The notes under the pieces are model-generated. The model was not told where the DNA came from. It worked only from the letters and a program-made list of their open reading frames with translations, and did no database searches. Position numbers and translations under genes: made by a program. From NCBI GenBank assembly GCA_036768485.1, contig JAVLUZ010000154.1, positions 37,276,042-37,340,041 on the forward strand: a DNA stretch of 64,000 nt. The letters are read 5' to 3'. This document shows positions 57,040 through 64,000 of this stretch, piece after piece. Position 1 is the stretch's first letter. Every line of letters starts with the position of its first letter. Source of the DNA: Mermis nigrescens. Its lineage: Eukaryota; Nematoda; Enoplea; Mermithida; Mermithidae.

Positions 57040-58900
57040 CCCCCCCAGAATTTCCATGCTGACCATACATGATCTTGGGGGGGGTTTCACCCTCCCCCAC
57101 AAAATCATTTTTCACCCCCCGCAAAAAATTTTTCACCTCCCCCCAGAATTGGCGATTTTTCAAAGGTTTCCTAGACTTACCTGAAAATTGGTAGAAAAAG
57201 TGTCTTTTTAAGGGTTTTTGGCTATTTATTTGCTCAAAATCGCCAAATTTTTCGGCGCTTCGCGCCATATATTCATGTTTTAAGCGATATATTGGTCAAT
57301 TTATTCGACTTTTTTCGAAATTTTTTTCATGATTTCATGCTCTAGAAGGATAGAGTATCGTCAGAAACGCCAAAAAACGATGTTTTTTTAACGCGTACCG
57401 GCCATTTTTGGGCCAAAAAATGCACTTTAGGTTTTCACCCCCCAGAATTACCATACTGTGCATTTATGATGCTGACTACTTATGGCAGCAGCCCAATTGT
57501 GGGGTCCGATAGGGCGAAATTGCTGAAAATAACACAAAAATTCAATTATGGGTTTTCAAATTCAGGGGGTGGAACCCCACTCCCCCAAAAAACCCCAGGC
57601 CAATGCATGGCTATTGGCTACCATACATGCACAGCACGGGAACTCTGTGATGGGGGTTGAAATTGTAACATTGTATTTCAGCGTTTCTGACGATGCTCTA
57701 TCTTTCTAGAGCATAAAAATATAAAAAATTTCGAAAAAAATCAAAAAAATCTGGAAAAAATTGAACAAAATATAGTCAAGAGTATATTGGCGCGAAACAG
57801 TGGCGGATCTAGGATTTTCCTAAGGAGGGGGACGGTATCCCAACTTTTCCAAAAACAGTCAAAAATAGGTCCGAAAATTTGCCCTCAACGCGCGAAATAG
57901 CGTTTTTTCGGTGTTTTACATTGTTTACTTTTACATAAAATCACTTTTTAACGCGATATTTTCTCGAAAAATTTTAAAATTTCCGACAATTTGTTAGAAA
58001 AAATCATTAGATTCCTTTGACTTTTACAAAAATCTGGCGCGTAGCGGCAGAAAATTTGCGAAATCAAGGCGGATAGACGTCTAGAAGCATGATTTACTAC
58101 TTGATTTCCTGTTTTTATAGCATTTGATGCGAAATTTCGATATTTTCAATTGAAAATAGAAGAAAACTATGCAAAAATAGAAGAGAAAATGGCCTCCAGG
58201 ACGCCAAGTTAATAAATTTCATTAATAGATATCATTCGGCGCGTAGCGCCGGAAAAATTTGAGAAATTTTGGTCACTGACGGCCAAAAATCATTGCAAAT
58301 TGCATATCCATTCTTTATCTCGCCAGATATTTCTGGCCAATGGGGGCGGCGGCCACCCCCTTAAATCCGCGCCTGGCGCGAAACGCCGAAAATCTGGCAC
58401 TTTTGTGCAGACAGATAGCTAAAAATACTCAAAAGAGCACCTTCTCTACAAATTTTTAGAAAATTCTTGGGAACTTTAAAAAACCGCCAATTCAGGGGGT
58501 GAAAAAATTTTTGCGGGTGGTAAAAATTTTTCTGGTGGGGGGTTCAACCCCCCAAGACCATGTATGCTGGCTACTGAGCAAATTGTTCATTTACTTGAAG
58601 TTGATCGTCAGCAATGCCCTTTTGCAGGCACTCTGGTGGATTGCGAATTGTTTTGCGTATTGACTGTTGTAATAAAATTAATTTATTTTGAGCAGCTCTG
58701 CATGGATCCCAATTTAATCAATTTTTTCGAAATTTGTTTTACGTTTTTATGTTCTAGAAAGAACGAGCATTATCTGAAACGTAAAAAGAACAGTGTTTTT
58801 GACTGTGTACCCATCATTTTTTAGCCGAAAAAATCACTTCTTTAGAACATTTTCGGGCCTGACCCCCAGAATTCCCATGCTGTACATGCATGGTAGGTTG
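57040..58900. repeat. Cluster of family D/F repeats
   Basis: At least four fragments: about 57060-57475, 57480-57790, 58380-58580 and 58690-58890. They share CATACATG-type ends, C- or G-runs, TTTCGGCGCTTCGCGCC hairpins and GATGCTCTATCTTTCTAGAG motifs. A 'gtggcggatctaggattttcc' copy (57800-58375) lies in the middle; the same repeat is at 3720. Confidence 0.65.
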
Positions 58901-59081
58901 TAAGTATCTATTTGATTTACAGCTAACATTGCATCGCGTGCCGTGACGAAATAAAGGCTAAGTTTAATGTAAAGTCAGAAATTCAAAGATACAACTTACA
59001 TAAGACGATCGATCACGAAGATAAATGTACGTTCAAGATTGCCAGGTGTAATATGATAAAAATTTTAGGAACACTTACGAC

Positions 59082-59325
59082 CATACGTGGGCAGCACCAA
59101 AATTCTGGGGGGGGCGCAAGATTTTTAAAGGTCAAAAAATTGCCTTAAAAATGCTGGTATGGCGAAAACACACAATTTTTCAACGTTTCTCATCGAGCAC
59201 TATCCATTGGCATAAAAAATAGTGTAAAAAAAATTTCAAAAATTGAATTCTTGGGGGAGGGGTATTTTGGTTTCTCGGGGGGGGGGGTGCATACCCAAAA
59301 CACCCAACCCGGACGCCCAGGTCTG
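59082..59325. mobile_element. hAT-type MITE (family A), exact 8-bp TSD
   Basis: Flanks CTTACGAC at 59074-59081 and 59326-59333. The ends are CATACGTGGGCAGC and GCCCAGGTCTG, with CATCGAGCACTATCCATTGG inside. Confidence 0.85.
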
Positions 59326-59333
59326 CTTACGAC

Positions 59334-59602
59334 CAGACAGGCACGTCGAGGTTTGGGGGTCTAGATCCCAAAGAATGAAGAAATGGAAAATTTTGTGGGG
59401 AAAATGGGGCAAAATGAGGGCCAAAAACGGATGAAAATTAGAATTTTCTCCAAAAGTGCTTCAATGACCAGAAACTGTGGTAGTTTTAAAGCTATTTTAG
59501 CGCTTATATTAGTTTTTCAGGTGATTTTCGCCCAAAAATCTCAATTTCTGACCCCCAGACTGGCTGACCCCCGGATCGGCCAGGCCATGCTGTGCACCTA
59601 TG
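59334..59602. mobile_element. hAT-type MITE (family G), abutting the previous one
   Basis: It starts CAGACAGGCACGTCG right after the shared CTTACGAC and ends CTGTGCACCTATG before cttacgta (6/8 match). The body (AATGGAAAATTTTG, GGGCAAAATGAGG) recurs at 62887-63140. Confidence 0.65.
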
Positions 59603-60581
59603 CTTACGTACGACCATAAAGCGTCACTACATTGCCAGGGGAATCCGGTAACAGTTTGAAAACTTGACAAATTATTCCATCCCCTAGCTATGCAAATTAT
59701 TTAGTATTCTGTATACGACCACTGTAAAACAAAGTTAGGACCTGACAATATTGCACATTAGAATTAGATGACGACTAGAATTATCAAAACGGAAATTTGA
59801 ATTTAGGACTAAGCGAATGAGCGAAAAAACGAAACCGGAATTCGTATGCAAGAGAAATCTGTGCGAGATTCGAACAGCCGACATATACCTAATAGAAATA
59901 GAAATTTGTGAAAAATAGCACATAGTACAGCCGATGTTATGCAAGAAAAATAGAGCGAAATAAAGGCGAAAATGCAGACAACCCGCAGTAAATAAAGAAA
60001 ATATAGATACTACAATAAATATATTAGCAAAATTACGGACTAATAGATACAGATATGCGTATAGCTTTGTAACGACGACGGATAGAAATTTTGCAAAATA
60101 TGCGGGGTGGTCCAAAAAACACTACGTAAGTTTCACATCGTATCTGAGGAATCAGGCTAGGTAGGCACCTGAATTTTTTGAACGAATAGATCGAAAGGTT
60201 TACAGTAAAACTGTATATCTTTAAGGTACAACACAAGCCCGTTCTCAAGATGCTGCACGTTAACTAAAAGTAGGTATATTTCGAAAAACAAGAAATTCTA
60301 TAATGCAAATGAACAGTTTTGCGAATATCTGCTGTTTATGCGTTTACTATAAAAGCTATTTGAAATTAGTAAAATATTATGTGAGCATGTTAACTGAGTT
60401 GGAATCATTGCGAATTTATGGTTTATAGAGAAGCTTGACACGAATAAGTGAAGCAAGTTGAAAATTGCAGTCATGACGAACTTTCGCGGTGTTCTCACTC
60501 CATGGTACAGCAAAACGAGCCTGCTTGATAACGAAGCTCATGTAAAACTTTTTTTGTCTCATTGAATTTATTGCTTATTAC
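59603..60581. other. Intergenic, nothing recognised
   Basis: AT-rich. A 126-codon minus frame (59735-60115) is hydrophobic, with no domain, splice context or codon pattern that I can support. Confidence 0.45.
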
Positions 60582-60978
60582 CAGACAGGCACAGTATGGG
60601 GATTCTAGGGGGGGGGAAGTGAAATTATAATAAACCTTTTTTGGACCCAAAAATGGTAGGTACGTGTCAAAACATCGTTTTTCGGCGTTTCTGACGATGC
60701 TCTATCTTTCTAGAGCATAAAAACATCAAGAAATTTCGGAAAAATCCAACAAATTGAACAAAATATAGTAGAAACATGAATTTGATTGCGCGATGCGCTG
60801 AAGATTTGGCAATTTTGAGCAAACAGAGCTGAAAACGCTTAGAAAAGCACCTTTTCTACAAATTTTTAGAAAATTTTTTGGAAGTTCCGAAAAATCTGGA
60901 ATTCTGGGGAAGGGTGAAAAAATTTTTGTAGGAGTGTTGAAAATTTTTCTGGGGTGAAACCCCCCAAAACCACGTATG
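60582..60978. mobile_element. hAT-type MITE (family D), 7/8 TSD
   Basis: Flanks cttattac (60574-60581) and cttactac (60979-60986). It starts CAGACAGGCACAGTATGGGG and ends CCACGTATG, with the palindromic GCTCTATCTTTCTAGAGC and GCGCGATGCGC inside. This copy gives the full length of family D (397 bp). Confidence 0.75.
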
Positions 60979-62886
60979 CTTACTACTAAAAAACAAATTA
61001 AATGAATGAGTGACTGGGGCGCGAAAAGATATCCACAGACACATACTTAATCAGATATGCTGCATTTTTCTAAAAAAAACACTTTTGAAAAATTTAAAAC
61101 ACTATTTTTACGGGAATAGATATCAGTGCAAGATTTTGCATTTGTCTTACAAACCTTTTCCATTTGTTTTCAAAAAAATTGAGGTGCCTAGTTGCCGTAG
61201 TTCTGCTGAAGTTATGTCAAAAACGTGAGTCTTTGTGGACCACCCTGCATATCGGAGCGATTGGCCAAATATTGTGTTCATAAGCTGTATTCCATGTCAC
61301 AAGTTCAGCAAAGAATACGATAGTGTGTAGTACGAAACATAATAAAGAATCAGATGTCTACATTTCAAATTATAAATCAGTCAAAATTATAAGGAATGAC
61401 TTATTCGAGAAACAAATGCAATGTAATACGAAATCTCAGTATTCTTAGACTATCACTTAAAAATGACCGGAATAATTGCTTCGCAACAGACAAGTTCATA
61501 TGGTAAGAGGAGAAATCCGGAGACAGACAATTCTTTAACGAACTAATTTTTACACGATATTTTGCATATCATTATGTTATTATTTAGGAGATTATCGCAA
61601 AAATGATTCTTGTCAATAAAGCTCTGCGATTGAAGTTAAAAACTGAGTTCTGCCTTAGATTTGCTCACCTCCTTTCACTGAAAATTCAACAAACTCCGAA
61701 ATTTCGACCCTGTGCATGACGTAAAACACTTGTATTTATTTGAATCGATTTAAGTACGAATTAAAATGCATTGCTCTCAATTAACCCTTTTTTACCTTAC
61801 AGGGGCATAATGGTCTAACTGAATTTTAACAATTAAACCGTTGAGATCCAGAATTTTTGTAGAAGGCGGAAAATACCCCGAATTTCCCTTAGACAGACGA
61901 CAATAGTCTAGAAAATCAGCTAATCGCGTACCATATAATTTTTTCCCTCTTTTCGTCTAATTATATTCAGAATCATTTCGTGTGTAAAATCTTTCCGAAA
62001 GGATTTAAGAACTTATGGAAATTTATAAATAAAAGTGGTTGACTATACGCCTGCACCTACATAAAACAATAGATACGTATGCGCACCAAACTTTATTTGG
62101 AAACAAACATTTTAAATCCTCGCTAATGAGAAAATTAGGCTAAAATCATTTTTTTCCTCAAAACTTCTTTGGAAAAGCGAAAAAATTCTCAATCCGCACA
62201 AAAATTCCTTTTTGGTGCAGTAAATTGTTATAAAATCTGTAAGTCTGTCAAGGAAAATAATAAATGCCATTCGTAGAAATTAATCGGTACAAAGTTGCGG
62301 GAAAATACAAGAAATAGCGACAACAACTCTGCAATCAATTTACATTATCCGAAAATTTAAAGGAAAAATGGCTTGGACTTTGCTCATGCGACGCGATTTA
62401 TTCATCAATTCAAGGAATAAAGACGTCCTATATCAAAAATAAAGATTTCAAGATTGTTAAATTAAACTTATTGAACCCGAAAAATCCGTATTTTTAATAA
62501 AAAATCGATAGTGCTGCTAATTGATCTGAAAGTTATCAAATCCCTTATTGCAAATGCCAGAAATCAACTCATCTCAATAATGCGAAATAACTCATTATCC
62601 CAACTTAGATGAAAATATGAGTTTTATGATATGCACTTAGAAAATGTACGAAAACCGATATTGAAATAAAAATGGAGAAAATAAATATTGCACGTAAGAC
62701 GATATATTAGAAGAAGAATGTTTGTTGTTTGATACGACATCATTATTCGCGATAAACTTCTTAAAATGAGCAGAAACTAAAAGAAAATAATCAAAATTCA
62801 TCAGCGATCAATTGTCGTTCAAGGACTCCAGATCGTGCATTCCCATAAAAAAGTGGGGGTACTATTACCCCTACATACCTCAGTGT
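60979..62886. other. Intergenic, nothing recognised
   Basis: AT-rich and nearly free of the C/G-run repeats that mark the rest of the window. No exon or RNA gene that I can support. Confidence 0.45.
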
Positions 62887-63140
62887 CAGACATGCACGTG
62901 GAAGTTGGGGTCTCTAGACCCCAGAATGGAAAAATGGAAAATTTTGCGGGTATGATGAGACACAATGAAGGTCAAAAAGGAATGAAAATTGAAAATTTTC
63001 TTCAAAATCGCTTCAATTTGACCACGTAGTTTGAACGGTAGTTTAGCGCTTACACTAGTTTCCGAGGTCATTTTGGCCAAAAAAACTCAATTTTTGACCC
63101 CCCCCCCAGATCGGCTGATCGGCCATACTGTGCATCTTTG
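62887..63140. mobile_element. hAT-type MITE (family G), 6/8 TSD
   Basis: It starts CAGACATGCACGTGG and ends CTGTGCATCTTTG; flanks ctcagtgt / cttagggt. The body is like 59334-59602. Confidence 0.6.
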
Positions 63141-64000
63141 CTTAGGGTCCAAGACTCGATTCACTGCCAGATGATTTCGAACTGTCAAATATTTGTTGCA
63201 CGATTTTTTGGGGACGAAAGTAGCAGAGATGTTAAATTTTTCGGCGCTTTGCGCTGAATACCACATTTTTGTTCTACTTACCAATAAAAGGCCTATAATG
63301 AAGTTAAAATGATCTAAAAAAACAAGATTTTCGATGAATTTTTATATTTTTACTAATGAAACTCATGAAACGAGTCACAATCAAATAAAAAGCACTAAGT
63401 AAAAACTCAGTCTCCCACATTAAAACATTTCGTTTAGAATGTTTTAATCATTTTTTACATTTTTGACTCGCAAAAAAATGCTCGAACCTCAAATTTACTG
63501 GTCTCGAATTTTGTGATTTTACCCCTCTCCCTCCATGAAGTCTGGACCTTGGGAAACTATGCGCCGAATAAACAGCGTGATCGGTCAGGGAGGTCAGCCA
63601 GAAAAGTTTTTTGAGTCAAAATGACGTAAAAAACTGGTATAAATGCTATAATAGTTTTAAAATGATGTTAATCCAGTTTTTGGTCAATTTCGAGCTTTTG
63701 CAGGAAATTTTGATTTTCAACCATTTCGTCATTTTACTACAGTTAACAAACTTTAGTTTAATTTTTTACCAGTAAAGTTAAATTTTAGGCAGCATTCGGA
63801 GTGGACCGAAAGTAAAAAAGAAATAATTTTAAAATACGATGGATCGGGCGAAGTCCTTGAATGAAGAAACTACTTTACACAAATGGCACATTACACAAAG
63901 TCGATAATCAATACCTAAGTAGAAGCTTAAATAATGATCCATTTGAATTTGAACGAAATATATTTTGATTAAAAAAATTAAATTAGTGAACTGCAGACAC
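63141..64000. other. Repeat remnants to the window edge
   Basis: About 63145-63600 matches text at 36850-37060 (GTCCAAGACTCGA..CACTGCCAGA, TTTTTCGGCGCTTTGCGCTGAA). Beyond it is AT-rich sequence with no feature. Confidence 0.5.

Noticed and set aside
59735..60248. Hydrophobic minus frames of 126 and 71 codons
   Set aside because: No motif, no splice context, and composition expected from AT-rich DNA.

Overview
The window is AT-rich, intron-rich and full of transposons, with long runs of C or G, (TA)n tracts and spliceosomal introns. It comes from an animal. The genes and the small exons separated by large repeat-filled introns suggest an invertebrate, but I cannot place it in a phylum from the sequence. 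There are no bacterial features.

Two host genes were rebuilt exon by exon, both on the minus strand. (1) A HOOK-family gene (microtubule/dynein adaptor) has its start codon at 10210 and eight recognised coding exons down to 305; it continues past the left edge. (2) A complete calnexin gene (ER lectin chaperone) has 18 coding exons from 45254 down to 22143, 600 codons. It shows a signal peptide, lectin domain, full P-domain, transmembrane segment, cytosolic tail and stop. All but one of its introns are GT-AG; intron 3 appears to be GA-AG.

The rest is mostly mobile DNA. 10.2-22.1 kb (between the genes): a LINE 3' end, a hAT element with a decayed transposase, and a 5-kb double palindrome made of two inverted 2.14-kb TA-flanked units. 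Calnexin introns: a 2.7-kb foldback element (26.4-29.2 kb), two hAT-like elements with GC-rich ends sitting inside (TA)n tracts (30.9-32.8 kb), and an 8-bp-TSD palindromic MITE (40.45 kb). 46-54.6 kb: a nested transposon block with a LINE reverse transcriptase broken by a palindromic TA-flanked MITE, followed by three hAT-type elements, two of them nested. 55-64 kb: clusters of short hAT-like MITEs with no gene I can recognise.

Many short elements could be delimited from 8-bp target-site duplications (hAT type) or TA duplications (Tc1/mariner type) read directly from the sequence. Most short ORFs in the window lie in these repeats and are not listed as genes. The most unusual items are the iterated-motif palindromes, the GC-capped hAT elements in TA repeats, the GA-AG calnexin intron, and several recurring perfect palindromic motifs.
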